Of a stretch of 64,000 bases of DNA, positions 18,032-27,858 are shown piece after piece (position 1 is the stretch's first letter; the number at the start of each line of letters is the position of its first letter). The notes beneath the pieces were generated by a model. That model ran no database searches. It had not been told where the DNA came from and saw nothing but the letters and a program-made list of their open reading frames with translations. The DNA is from CAYMZZ01 sp964395095. GTDB taxonomy: Bacteria; Bacteroidota; Bacteroidia; Chitinophagales; Chitinophagaceae. Both the position numbers and the translations under genes were made by a program. The stretch lies in contig CAYMZZ010000006.1 in assembly GCA_964395095.1 (NCBI GenBank), positions 186,001 through 250,000 of the forward strand. Direction: 5' to 3'.

Positions 18032-20065
18032 TTATTCTCCTCTGATCACAAAACTTTTCTTCCCGGGGCCTATGCCTTTCAGTGTAAGGCTTTTCCAGTG
18101 TGGCGGCAATACGGATTTTCGCTGATTGATGCCATTGGGGGTAATTTCCAGCCCGCCAAAACCCATGAGCACGGCCTGTAATACCCCACCTGCGCCCGTG
18201 GCGAAATAAGGGTTGGTACCTCCCTTGGTTTCGGCAATTACCCGAAAGGGTGGATTGAGGTTGGGACGATAGGCATCCTGGAACCAGTGCCAGGCTTTGG
18301 CCCGGTCGCCCAGCCGCGCATACAGCAGGGAGAATATACCCTGCGTCATCGCCGGCGTGCCTTCATCGGGCACCCGTTTTTCATAATATTCCAGGTCGAG
18401 ACGTATGCGCCTCGGATCGGTAATTTCTGAAAGTGGATAAGCCAGCAGGTTTACATCCGCCTGTTTTATTCCTTCGCCCTTATAACTGGCATGCTCCTGT
18501 GTAACTCCGTTTTCCATCACCAGAATGGGGATATTGTTGGCAACAATTTCCCAGTCGGGGTCGGCTTTTAGTCCCAGCAGCTTTGCTGCGGCTGTTGCGT
18601 AGCGCAGGTTGGCTTTTGCGGCTGCATTGGTGAATGCATTATTGTCTACATTCTCGGCCCATTCATCGGCGGCTACCACATTGCGGATATCGTAGCGGCC
18701 GTGGCCATTTCTTTCTACCCGGCTGGCCCAAAAATCGGCAGTGGCCGAAAGCAGGGGCCAGCCTTTTTCCCGCAACCAGTCTTTGTCTTGCGATACGCAA
18801 TAATAATTCCAGGCTGCAATGGCCACGCAGGCGGTAATATGATGTTCGAAGGGGCCGCTAAGCGCCCACACGGGGGTTTCTTCCACGCCCGAGTCGGCGC
18901 TCTCCCAGGGAAACATGGCGCCCCGATATCCCTTGCCAAATGCATTGCGGCGTGCCGCTTCCAGTCTTTGGAAGCGATATTCCACCATGCTCCTGGCCAG
19001 TTCGGGATGCATTACCAGCACAGCCGGGAACATCCACAATTCAGTATCCCAGAAAACATGGCCATTGTAGCCAAGGCCGCTCAATCCCATGGGTGAGGGC
19101 GAAAGGGCCGCGCCTTCCCGCGAAAAGGAATAAAGGTGATAAAGCATGCTGCGGATATCCTGCTGGCTTTGCGGATCACCTTCCACGATGATATCGCTCT
19201 CCCATAGTTTGGCCCAGGCCTGCTCGTGCAGGCGGATCAGTCGATCGCGACCTTCGAGCTTCGCGAAAATGGTGAGCCGCTCCGCTTCGTTGAGTGGGTC
19301 AGCATGATGGGCCGATGTGATGGAACTGCCGGCGAGCGAAAACCTATAAGCTTTACCTGCGCTCAAATTCTTGTGAAACTTCATCAGGTGGCGGTTATTG
19401 TCCCACATTTCATGAATCACCCGAGGCTCTTCTCCATGCTTTTCTTCAAACAAAAATGTATTGCTTGCGCAAAGCTGCAATTTACCAGTAGGGCTTTTCG
19501 CCGTGGAAGTGAGCAGGCTGATCAGCACATGCGGCCGGTCGATTTCGTTGTAATAATTCTCCACATCGCGTAGCGCATCCGGAGCTTCCATCACGCTGGC
19601 GGCACTAAGACGGATGTCTTTACGTGATTCAATCACAATATCCATCAGGGCGGTGAAGGGCAATTGCCGCAAGGCGTAATAGGTATAGGATATGCGGGCC
19701 ATATCGCCATAGTCGAACTGCATACGGAAGGCGGCTTTTTGCATGTCGAGCTCCTGCACGGGATTACGTATCAATTTAGGATCCAGGCTACGCCCTCCTA
19801 TTTCCAGTTGCATATTGAGCAGGTTGAAGCTGCGTAAAAAATTGCTGACCCTTCCTCTGCCATAAAGGTCATAAGCGCCTGCCAGCACCACTTCCTTTAC
19901 CCGAAATGGTTCCGGCGACGAAACGATGCCCAGCATGCCATTGGCAACGGTGATACCATAGTAATCACCCACTGTATCGGTCTGTGCCCGGAGCTTCCAG
20001 GGGTCCTGGGCACACAAAACGGTAGCCTGAAGGCCAATCATGATAGTCAGAAAAAAGTTTTTCAT
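18032..20065 (-). CDS. Secreted GH65 glycoside hydrolase (kojibiose hydrolase/acid trehalase-like)
   Basis: 677 residues with a Sec signal peptide (cleavage after VLCA), so periplasmic or surface. GH65 (alpha/alpha)6 enzymes act on alpha-glucosides. Visible: YNGHVFWDTELWMFP, then general acid Glu468 in AADEWAENVDNNAFTN, and a second Glu612 in RVIAETKGGTNPYF where phosphorylases carry phosphate-binding residues; this favours an inverting hydrolase. Positions nearly coincide with the acid/base pair I recall for the Flavobacterium GH65 kojibiose hydrolase. Start is ATG 20065; a longer frame has no signal peptide. A LacI-like site abuts the start. It heads a possible operon with the haloperoxidase genes. 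Confidence 0.82.
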   Translation of the reverse strand: MKNFFLTIMIGLQATVLCAQDPWKLRAQTDTVGDYYGITVANGMLGIVSSPEPFRVKEVVLAGAYDLYGRGRVSNFLRSFNLLNMQLEIGGRSLDPKLIRNPVQELDMQKAAFRMQFDYGDMARISYTYYALRQLPFTALMDIVIESRKDIRLSAASVMEAPDALRDVENYYNEIDRPHVLISLLTSTAKSPTGKLQLCASNTFLFEEKHGEEPRVIHEMWDNNRHLMKFHKNLSAGKAYRFSLAGSSITSAHHADPLNEAERLTIFAKLEGRDRLIRLHEQAWAKLWESDIIVEGDPQSQQDIRSMLYHLYSFSREGAALSPSPMGLSGLGYNGHVFWDTELWMFPAVLVMHPELARSMVEYRFQRLEAARRNAFGKGYRGAMFPWESADSGVEETPVWALSGPFEHHITACVAIAAWNYYCVSQDKDWLREKGWPLLSATADFWASRVERNGHGRYDIRNVVAADEWAENVDNNAFTNAAAKANLRYATAAAKLLGLKADPDWEIVANNIPILVMENGVTQEHASYKGEGIKQADVNLLAYPLSEITDPRRIRLDLEYYEKRVPDEGTPAMTQGIFSLLYARLGDRAKAWHWFQDAYRPNLNPPFRVIAETKGGTNPYFATGAGGVLQAVLMGFGGLEITPNGINQRKSVLPPHWKSLTLKGIGPGKKSFVIRGE

Positions 20066-20066
20066 C

Positions 20067-20078
20067 GCAATCGTTTGA
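20067..20078. promoter_or_regulatory. LacI-like half-degenerate operator at the GH65 start
   Basis: On the minus strand this reads TCAAACGATTGC, one base from the GCAAACGATTGC sites at 4067 and 36130. It lies one base before the GH65 ATG, in the 85-base gap between two divergent genes, where a repressor could block initiation or elongation. Single occurrence; moderate support. Confidence 0.45.
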
Positions 20079-20150
20079 AGATGAAAGAATGTTTTGAACA
20101 ATGTTATATTCTCCGCTTGTTTTATATTCATGAACATTTCCCAACAGCTT

Positions 20151-21089
20151 ATGAAGAAATACTGGTTGATTCCTTCGATTGTTGCATTGCTTTTGCTGGC
20201 GCTGATCTATCTTTTTATCCCTTCCGTGATCCGTACCAGCCATACGGTAGCTTTTCGCGCCAATGCCAGTGCGGTGAAACGGGTATTGCTCGATTCGGGC
20301 AGAACCTCCTGGTGCCTGACGAACTTTGCGGAGGGTGGCCCAATCGTGAACAGGGAAAGTACCCGACAATTCCGTTATTCGATCAGCGGCCGCCTGCCCA
20401 CATCCCTGCTGATCAAAGCGGAATCAAGGCGGTTGGATGCGGCTACTGCACTCCATATTTTACCTGCCGGGCCGGATTCTGTTTGGCTGGAATGGGTTAG
20501 CCAGGTTAGCACCTCCTACAATCCGCTGAGTCGATGGCTGGCCTGGCGCAAAGCCAAAACGCTATCGGTGGAAATGAAAGCGGAACTGGAGAATCTCCGA
20601 ATCTGCCTTTCCGATCCCGGCCGGCTCTATGGTTTCACGATCGAGGAAGAAAGGGTGCAGGATTCCCTGCTCGTTTCCACCTCCATCAGTGGCAATAGAG
20701 AGGTGGATATTGCTACCATTTACCGACTCATTGATGAACTTCGCGCCTTCATTCAAAAGCATGACGCGATAGTCACGGGCCATCCGATGCTCAATACCAC
20801 TTATTCCGATAGCAGCATTATTACCCGCGTAGCCATTCCGGTCAACAAGCGTCTTCCTTCCGAAGGGCGCATTGCCTGGCGCTGGATGCTGGGTGGGGGC
20901 CGTATCCTGGTTACCGAAGTAAAGGGAGGACCCGCACGTGTGCAGCAGGCATTCCACGAAATGGAAAATTATGTGCGCGACCATGGCCGCACAGCACCGG
21001 CCATTCCCTTCCACTCGCTGGTAACCGATCGCCGTGCGGTTAGCGATACCAATCAGTGGGTGACAAAGATCTATTACCCTGTAATGTAA
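20151..21089 (+). CDS. Membrane-anchored SRPBCC/GyrI-like effector-binding protein
   Basis: 312 residues. N-terminal transmembrane anchor (KYWLIPSIVALLLLALIYLFIP), then a polyketide-cyclase-like (SRPBCC) half (about 35-160) and a GyrI/AraC-effector-binding-like half (about 165-312) ending WVTKIYYPVM. Such pairs occur in Bacteroidota as stand-alone proteins with no DNA-binding domain; ligand unknown. I chose ATG 20151 because the anchor begins there; ATG 20130 adds seven residues. It is divergent from GH65, and its stop is only 2 bases from that of the convergent FG-GAP gene. Confidence 0.65.
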   Translation: MKKYWLIPSIVALLLLALIYLFIPSVIRTSHTVAFRANASAVKRVLLDSGRTSWCLTNFAEGGPIVNRESTRQFRYSISGRLPTSLLIKAESRRLDAATALHILPAGPDSVWLEWVSQVSTSYNPLSRWLAWRKAKTLSVEMKAELENLRICLSDPGRLYGFTIEEERVQDSLLVSTSISGNREVDIATIYRLIDELRAFIQKHDAIVTGHPMLNTTYSDSSIITRVAIPVNKRLPSEGRIAWRWMLGGGRILVTEVKGGPARVQQAFHEMENYVRDHGRTAPAIPFHSLVTDRRAVSDTNQWVTKIYYPVM

Positions 21090-21091
21090 GC

Positions 21092-24000
21092 TCAGGGTTT
21101 CCGCCAAATCAGGCTTAGCGGGCCATTGTTGCGGGCAACAATAGCCGCAGTACCGGCCGGCAGGCGTATGGCAGCTAATTGCCTCACCTGCCCCTGCGCC
21201 AACCATCCTTCGATGGGGCGCCACGATAATTCACCCTGGCTGCCTGTCATTAGCCAGGATCCAAAATCGGCGTCGTAGCGCCCCATTTGAATATTATTGT
21301 CGTAATAATTGCCCATCAGCATCATCCCATCGGTCTTCCCGGAATTTGTACTGAAGCTGAGACCGGCACGCAAGGGAGCCAACTGCTGCCGCCAGTCGAG
21401 TGGCATGGCTGTAAAATTGCCCCTGCCATCGTTGATGAGAATGGCATTTGCGGCGAAATCGGCTTCCCATATTCGGGCAGCGCTCAACTTTTCTTTACCC
21501 AACAGATCGGGCAGGCTTGCATTGGCAAACTGCTCGGCATACAGGTATTTTTTCCGCAGAACGGGCAACTGCTTTTCCAGCTCGGCCTTATTGGCAAAAG
21601 GCAGCTCACGCCCCCGGAGATAATAGGTCATCACCTGCTCGTGCTTGCCATTATCATCAAAATCGTTGTAATACAAGCGCACGGGTTCCTGCCGGGTAGG
21701 TTTTAGCCTTCCATTCAATCCCATGTTACCGGCAACAATATCCAGATCGCCGTCGCCATCTATATCGATAGGTTCTATAAAATTCCACCAACCCTTATCG
21801 GGGCTAAGCGGCCTGGGTTTAAAGCTGTTCCCTTCGCGCATCCAGGCGGTAATAGCGCCCCATTCCAGGGCCAGCAGTAAATCATCGTCGCCATCCTGGT
21901 CCAGGTCTATCCATTTCGCATCGGTCACCATCCCTGCCTGGGCCAGAGCCGGATTCCATACCTTCGTCACGTCCGTAAACCTGCCCTGTCCATCATTTTT
22001 CAGCAGATATGATTCCGGCATTTGGCCATATTCCCAGGGTACGGTGCGTGCGCCAATAAAGAGGTCGGGGGCTTTATCGCCATCAAGATCGGTGACGGCC
22101 AGACAGGATGCTGTTAAAAACAACCCCGAAAAAGCATCATTTTTTCGCCGCAGGTTGCCTTGCCCGTCGTTGAGGTAGAGCCGGGGTTCGTTGTGCCGAT
22201 CTTTTCCGTAGAATTCGTTACCCCCGCTGGCTATCAGCAAATCGGGATAGCCATCGGTATTCACATCTGCCCAAAGGGCGTCCACATCTTCGTACATGCT
22301 ATCCTGCAAAAGCGCTGGCGATAGCTTTTTCACAAAAGACCCCCTGCCATCCTGCAGGTAAAGTTGTGCCGCCTGGTTGCGGGCACCTCCCACAAAAAAA
22401 TCTTCCCACCCATCGCCATTAATATCGGCCACCGCCAGTGCCGGACCTTCGGTCGATAGCATGTGCGGAATCAGCGGCTCACGATCAAACTCCACAAAAT
22501 GATTTTCGCGATGAACATAATCAATGCCCGCAGCAGCCGTTATTTCTTCCCAGGAAGCACCCTGGTTGCTGGCTTTGCCCGGCGGCGATGGATCCCAGGC
22601 AGGCAGCCCTCTTTTATAAGTTTTCCTCAGTTGCAGCTTATCATTTTCCGGGGAGGGCAATACAATTATTTCTTTGGTATTGTCGGGCCATATCAGCATG
22701 AGCGAATCAACATTAGTTCTGTCGCCCAAACCTATCAGCATAGGTCCATCGCTGGAAGACAGAAAACCTCTCACCGGGAATTTTTCGTAGAGCCTTTTTT
22801 CCTCCCCGGCAAATACAAATACCCTGCTGCCAATAGCCTGGCGGTTCAGTTCGGGTCCCTGCAACCAAAGCTCCAGCACAGCCGCTTTCGCAGTATCTGG
22901 CCGCAGGTTACGATAAAGGGTAGCCGGTGCGTCGATATTGTTTACCACAATATCCAACAGGCCATCATTATCGAAATCCGCATAGGCCGCTCCATTACTA
23001 AAGCCCGGTAATTCGCCCTTTATGGCAGCAGCCATATCGCGAAACTGAAAATTCCTATCATTGAGATAAAACTTATTGGGCAGGCGGATCTCGGGGAACT
23101 TTTTTATCAGCTCCATATCCTTATCCTTTACCGCATTATTGGCTATACTCTTTCGCACTTCTGTGTTGGAAACGAAATTCACATAGTCAATATCATTCAT
23201 ACGCTTGGGAATGCCATTGGAGATAAACAGGTCCTTGAGTCCGTCATTATTGAAATCCATCCACAGCGGCGACCAGCTCCAGTCGGTTGCGGCAATACCA
23301 CTGTAGAGACCCAGTTCGCTAAACTTTCCGTCGGGTCGGTTCCATTGCAAATTATTACGCGTGTACTGATGGGAATATCCAACCGAAATTTTGTGCTGAA
23401 AAATATCAAATGCGTCCTCACCCAGCGAACGCTTCAGTATCACCGCGTCTTCAGGCAGCATATCCACCGAAATAATCTCCGGCCGCGCATCATTATTTAC
23501 ATCGGCCACATCCACCCCCATCGAAAACTGGCTGCTGTGTTGTAATAATTCTGTAGCCATTTCACGAAAACGTCCATTTTGCTGGTTGATGTAGAGGTAA
23601 TCATTTTCATGAAAGTCGTTACCAATATAAATATCCGGCCAGCCATCGCCATTAATGTCGGATACAGCAATACCCAGGCCATATCCAATAGCGGAGCTTT
23701 GTATGCCGGATTCAGCCGTTAGGTCCAAATAGCGGCCATTCTCATTACGGTAGAGCCGGTCGCCCGAAAGGGGATGCTGTGTATTTAAAAATTCCTTACG
23801 CGGGCGAAAAGTGCCGTTCTCATGTACGGAGTGGTTGAGCAAAAACATATCCAGGTCGCCATCCAGGTCGTAGTCGAAAAAGGCGGCTTGTGTACTAAAT
23901 CCCTTAAAATCCAGTCCATATTCGCGGGCTGCCTCCCGAAAGCGGGGAATGCTGTCGGCACCAACACCTTCATTCAACAGAAGCTGGTTGCGGCTGTTGA

Positions 24001-24472
24001 GGGTTTCGTATTCCCCTACCCGGCAGATATAGAGATCCATCCAGCCATCGTTATTGATGTCTACCACCGATATGCCGGTGGTCCATCCAGCATCGTTGGG
24101 TATTCCGGCCGCTGCTGTTACTTCCTTAAACTGAAAATCCCCCTTATTGAGGTAGAGCTGATTTTGTCCCTGGTTGGAACCAAAGAAAATATCAGCAAGG
24201 CCATCCCGGTTAAAATCGGCTACGCCTACCCCGCTGCCATTGTAGAAATAGATGTATTTGAAAAGATTAAACTGATCGGAATAACGAAGGTCGTTGCGAA
24301 AGTTGATACCGGTTTTTTCGGGCCCCAGGGATTCAAAAAAATACTTTTCGTCCGGCTTATCCTTGCTATCGCATCCCCCCAATCCTGTCAGAATTACGAT
24401 GGACATCAGGAAAAGCCAGCCTGCCCTATTTTGTATGAAGGTTCCTCTTTGATATGGTTGTGCTATTCGCAT
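21092..24472 (-). CDS. FG-GAP/VCBS-repeat ASPIC (UnbV) lipoprotein 3
   Basis: 1,126 residues. SPII lipobox ends at Cys34 (LTGLGGC). Two halves of FG-GAP beta-propeller repeats carry Ca-binding loops such as DFNRDGLAD, DINNDGWMD, DYDLDGDLD and DIDGDGDLD. They flank an ASPIC/UnbV domain (about 555-620; IGSRVFVFAG, RGFLSSSDGPMLIGLG, VDSLMLIWPD). It lies 16 bases after the preceding paralogue and is the most diverged of the three (it starts YFFESLGPEKTGINF). Probable surface lipoprotein for ligand or polymer binding; no enzymatic motif seen. ATG at residue 23 is a shorter possible start. Confidence 0.85.
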   Translation of the reverse strand: MRIAQPYQRGTFIQNRAGWLFLMSIVILTGLGGCDSKDKPDEKYFFESLGPEKTGINFRNDLRYSDQFNLFKYIYFYNGSGVGVADFNRDGLADIFFGSNQGQNQLYLNKGDFQFKEVTAAAGIPNDAGWTTGISVVDINNDGWMDLYICRVGEYETLNSRNQLLLNEGVGADSIPRFREAAREYGLDFKGFSTQAAFFDYDLDGDLDMFLLNHSVHENGTFRPRKEFLNTQHPLSGDRLYRNENGRYLDLTAESGIQSSAIGYGLGIAVSDINGDGWPDIYIGNDFHENDYLYINQQNGRFREMATELLQHSSQFSMGVDVADVNNDARPEIISVDMLPEDAVILKRSLGEDAFDIFQHKISVGYSHQYTRNNLQWNRPDGKFSELGLYSGIAATDWSWSPLWMDFNNDGLKDLFISNGIPKRMNDIDYVNFVSNTEVRKSIANNAVKDKDMELIKKFPEIRLPNKFYLNDRNFQFRDMAAAIKGELPGFSNGAAYADFDNDGLLDIVVNNIDAPATLYRNLRPDTAKAAVLELWLQGPELNRQAIGSRVFVFAGEEKRLYEKFPVRGFLSSSDGPMLIGLGDRTNVDSLMLIWPDNTKEIIVLPSPENDKLQLRKTYKRGLPAWDPSPPGKASNQGASWEEITAAAGIDYVHRENHFVEFDREPLIPHMLSTEGPALAVADINGDGWEDFFVGGARNQAAQLYLQDGRGSFVKKLSPALLQDSMYEDVDALWADVNTDGYPDLLIASGGNEFYGKDRHNEPRLYLNDGQGNLRRKNDAFSGLFLTASCLAVTDLDGDKAPDLFIGARTVPWEYGQMPESYLLKNDGQGRFTDVTKVWNPALAQAGMVTDAKWIDLDQDGDDDLLLALEWGAITAWMREGNSFKPRPLSPDKGWWNFIEPIDIDGDGDLDIVAGNMGLNGRLKPTRQEPVRLYYNDFDDNGKHEQVMTYYLRGRELPFANKAELEKQLPVLRKKYLYAEQFANASLPDLLGKEKLSAARIWEADFAANAILINDGRGNFTAMPLDWRQQLAPLRAGLSFSTNSGKTDGMMLMGNYYDNNIQMGRYDADFGSWLMTGSQGELSWRPIEGWLAQGQVRQLAAIRLPAGTAAIVARNNGPLSLIWRKP

Positions 24473-24488
24473 ATTTCAATAATGCCGG

Positions 24489-27400
24489 TCAACGGTCCAT
24501 CTTTGTTTTTCGGAATAAAAGGTGTTTTTGATTATTTCGAATCACCATCAATTTAAAGTTTCCTTTCCACTTAAGCGTCAGCAATGCCCTGGTTTCTCCC
24601 GGTAGCCACAAGCCCGATTCCTTTCGGTTCAAGACCTGGAACTGGCGGTTGCCCTTTCCCAGCAGCACCAGGCCGGGAACAGCATCGGCTTTGCCAAACT
24701 GGGGAGGGAGGCCAAACTGGTTACCGGCCAGCACCAGGTCTGTAATACCATCATCATTCAGGTCCTCGGCCAGTATGCTGCGGATTACCGACAATTGCGC
24801 CTCAACCGGCAGTTCCTGAATGGTAAAGCTATTTCCACCCTTGTTGTAGGCAACAATAGAGGGAGCGTAGTTGACACTATGAGTATCCCCCTCCATCTCT
24901 TCTACCATGGGAAAGAGATCCTGTAGTGACCGGGGCGCATAATCCCTGTTTTTCAGATTCTGCTTTTTCAGCGCAGGAAACTGTTCCGTTATATCCCTTT
25001 TCAGGAAAACAGGCATATCGCGGCCTGCCACTGTTTTAGTGAGAAAAGACTCCCAGCTTCCATTACCATCAAAATCACGGATCCAAAGTTTGGCAGGCTC
25101 ATGCGTACGGGGTCGCAGATAACCATTCTCTCCCATATTGCCCAGCACCAGGTCTGTACGGCCATCCCCGTCGAGGTCGGTCAGTTCTATGCTTTGCCAG
25201 GCGCCCTTCATTTGTTGCAAGCCGGTATTTTCCCATTCGGTAAACTGGAATGGCCGCGTATTGCAGGTGAAGATTCGCGGACTCATCCATTCACCCACTA
25301 CTATCAGCTCTGTGCGGCCGTCCCCATCCAGATCGGCGGCCCGGGCATCGGTGAGCATTCCAAGCCGGTTCAACTCCGGAAATACGGTGGTGGCGGCGGC
25401 CGAAAAATTTCCCTTGCCGTCATTGAGCAAAAGCTGGCTGGCCGGAATGCGGCCATACTGATAAGGCACACTGCGCGCAGCGATGAAAAGATCGATGTCG
25501 CCATCCTTATCCCAGTCATGCGCCAGCACGGCAGCAATATTGAGATTATTGGGGGGGAAGGCGCCCATCGCAATTTCGAAATCCCCCGATCCATTGTTGC
25601 GATACAAACGGTGCTGCAACTGGCGGCTTCCGGGTTGAATATTGTTACCTCCGGCCCCCACATAAAGATCCATATCCCCATCACCGTCTGCATCAAAAAA
25701 AACGGCGGTCACATCTTCAAAGTCTGCAAATGATTCCCATACGTCCGACGATTGCCGGCTGAACCCACCGGCACCACCCAGCCAGATGCTGGCCGATTGA
25801 CCCTGTGCGCCACCCACAAACAGATCCGTATATGCATCGCCGTTCACGTCTGCCATTGCCCAGGCCGGGCCTTCGCGCGAAAGCAGGGCAGGGATATTTC
25901 TTTCGGCATAATAATCCCAATACTCATTTTCCTGGTGGCTGCCCAGGTCCACCATTTCCTGCGTCAGCAAGGGGCTTATTTCCGTTGCATGATGGACTGC
26001 GTCAGCCAGCCCGTCCACCGGTTTAAATAACTGATAAAGGGTATCTGTTGCTGGCGACAACAAAACGCTATGGCTTCCATCGGGCCAGTTTATTACTGCC
26101 GAATCAATGCCGGCATTCGCACCCAACCCAAATAGCAGGGTATTATCCATGGCCGACTGAAAGCCACGCACGGGGCTGAGTTCGCGAAAAAGCTGTTCAC
26201 CGCTCCTATACAGGCGAATGCTGGCGCCTATGCAGTAGGTATTGGCCGAACTACTATCGCGCAGGCGAAAGCGAAGAGTATGCTGACCCATTGAATTATT
26301 GCGATATACAGAAGCGGTTGCGTTGGAATGGTTGATCACCAGGTCGGCATCACCATCGTTGTCGAGGTCGGCATAGGCAGCGCTGTTGGAGAATCCGGGT
26401 TTATTGAAACCCCAGGCTTCCGTTCTGTCTTCGAAACGAAGCCCTCCCATGTTGCGGAACATGCGGTTGGGAAGTGGCTGCACGGGGATCTGCTTCAGCA
26501 ATGCATCAAAACGCTGCGCTTCGCCGCCCGAAGCCATTTGCTGATATAAGGGACCTGAAAAATAATCGAGGAAGTCAAGGTCGCCGAGGTCGCGGTTAAT
26601 TCCATTGCATACAAATATGTCGTTGGCGCCATCATTATCGGCGTCAAAGAGGATGGCGCCCCAGCTCCAATCGGTGCCATATACGCCGCTATAGTTGGCG
26701 ATATCGGTAAAGTAGCCGTCGCCCCGGTTGAGTTGCAGGCAGTTTTTCACAAATTGATGATAGAGTCCGGCCCGAAGCTTGCTTTGATAGAGTTCAAAAT
26801 GATCAAAAGTGCCGGTGGTCTTGAGCCGGTAATCATCGTCGGGAATCATATCGGTGGTGAATATTTCCGGATAACCATCGTTGTTGATATCGGCCACATC
26901 GGTGCTCATCGACGACATACTGATCTGGCCCATCCGCAGCTCCAGCTCATCGGCAAAGCTGCCATCGCGCTGGTTGATATAGAGATAATCCCTTTCGATG
27001 AAATCATTGCCTACATAAATATCGGGCCAGCCATCGTTGTTGAGGTCGCCGGTATATACTCCCAAGCCAAAACTGATGGGGCCGGTATGCAGGCCGGCTT
27101 CTTTGGTTACTTCGCTGAACTTACCCGCATCGTTACGAAACAGGTGATTGCCTCCGCCCTTGTATTGAGTGGCCAGTCGACTATCCGCTTCCGCATCGCG
27201 CAGATTGGCATAGTTGAGCGAACTAAAGGGAAGGGGGCTGTTACTGATGATCAGGCAATCGAGATCACCATCGCGATCATAATCAAAGAAACTGGCCTGC
27301 GTGGCATAGCCGGAATAGTCGAGTCCGAATTCGGCCGCTCTTTCGGTAAAGCCCTGGCCGCCATTATTGATATAGAGCCTGTTTCTACGGTCCTTATAAT

Positions 27401-27854
27401 CGGGCGGGCCTGATTCGCAGATATAGATATCGAGCCAGCCATCGGCATTGATATCGACCATTACCGCTCCCGTGCTCCAGGAACTATCCGCCAGTAAACC
27501 GGCTTCTTCTGATATGTCTTCAAACTGGAGGTTGCCCTTGTTGCGATATAGTTTATCAGGTCCCAGGTTGGCCGTTAGCACAATATCGGGCAGGCCATCA
27601 TTGTCGATATCGCCCAATGCCACACCACCGCCATTGTAGAAATTCCGGAACAGGAAACTATTCAGATCGGCCTCGTCTTCCACCCGGTTGATAAAATCGA
27701 CACCCGAATCGGGAACTTCTTCAAAAAGTGGCTTCACAGAAGCATCCTGGCAAGCCAGTAAAAAGCAGCATAAAATGGCAGATAAGCAGCCGCAAAAGCC
27801 GAATGATTTCGACGGGGCAGGTTTTGCAGGAATATATGGTGGAGTGTTTGGCAT
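24489..27854 (-). CDS. FG-GAP/VCBS-repeat ASPIC (UnbV) lipoprotein 2
   Basis: 1,121 residues. I start at ATG 27854, 4 bases after the stop of the preceding paralogue; the frame is open further upstream but overlaps that gene. Hydrophobic Cys-rich leader with lipobox ending at Cys35 (FLLAC). The mature protein opens PLFEEVPDSGVDFINRVED, closely matching FG-GAP protein 1, then NGGGVALGDIDNDGLPDIV and repeated DxDxDG Ca loops. An ASPIC domain follows near 530-600 (RGFQSAMDNTLLFGLG, VINWPDGSHS). Close paralogue of the upstream gene, indicating tandem duplication. Surface-exposed binding role inferred. Confidence 0.87.
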   Translation of the reverse strand: MPNTPPYIPAKPAPSKSFGFCGCLSAILCCFLLACQDASVKPLFEEVPDSGVDFINRVEDEADLNSFLFRNFYNGGGVALGDIDNDGLPDIVLTANLGPDKLYRNKGNLQFEDISEEAGLLADSSWSTGAVMVDINADGWLDIYICESGPPDYKDRRNRLYINNGGQGFTERAAEFGLDYSGYATQASFFDYDRDGDLDCLIISNSPLPFSSLNYANLRDAEADSRLATQYKGGGNHLFRNDAGKFSEVTKEAGLHTGPISFGLGVYTGDLNNDGWPDIYVGNDFIERDYLYINQRDGSFADELELRMGQISMSSMSTDVADINNDGYPEIFTTDMIPDDDYRLKTTGTFDHFELYQSKLRAGLYHQFVKNCLQLNRGDGYFTDIANYSGVYGTDWSWGAILFDADNDGANDIFVCNGINRDLGDLDFLDYFSGPLYQQMASGGEAQRFDALLKQIPVQPLPNRMFRNMGGLRFEDRTEAWGFNKPGFSNSAAYADLDNDGDADLVINHSNATASVYRNNSMGQHTLRFRLRDSSSANTYCIGASIRLYRSGEQLFRELSPVRGFQSAMDNTLLFGLGANAGIDSAVINWPDGSHSVLLSPATDTLYQLFKPVDGLADAVHHATEISPLLTQEMVDLGSHQENEYWDYYAERNIPALLSREGPAWAMADVNGDAYTDLFVGGAQGQSASIWLGGAGGFSRQSSDVWESFADFEDVTAVFFDADGDGDMDLYVGAGGNNIQPGSRQLQHRLYRNNGSGDFEIAMGAFPPNNLNIAAVLAHDWDKDGDIDLFIAARSVPYQYGRIPASQLLLNDGKGNFSAAATTVFPELNRLGMLTDARAADLDGDGRTELIVVGEWMSPRIFTCNTRPFQFTEWENTGLQQMKGAWQSIELTDLDGDGRTDLVLGNMGENGYLRPRTHEPAKLWIRDFDGNGSWESFLTKTVAGRDMPVFLKRDITEQFPALKKQNLKNRDYAPRSLQDLFPMVEEMEGDTHSVNYAPSIVAYNKGGNSFTIQELPVEAQLSVIRSILAEDLNDDGITDLVLAGNQFGLPPQFGKADAVPGLVLLGKGNRQFQVLNRKESGLWLPGETRALLTLKWKGNFKLMVIRNNQKHLLFRKTKMDR

Positions 27855-27858
27855 TTTT

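Noticed and set aside
23822..24556. 244-residue frame opposite FG-GAP-3
   Set aside because: Antisense shadow created by the repetitive Asp/Gly codons of the propeller; several similar frames lie opposite all three FG-GAP genes.
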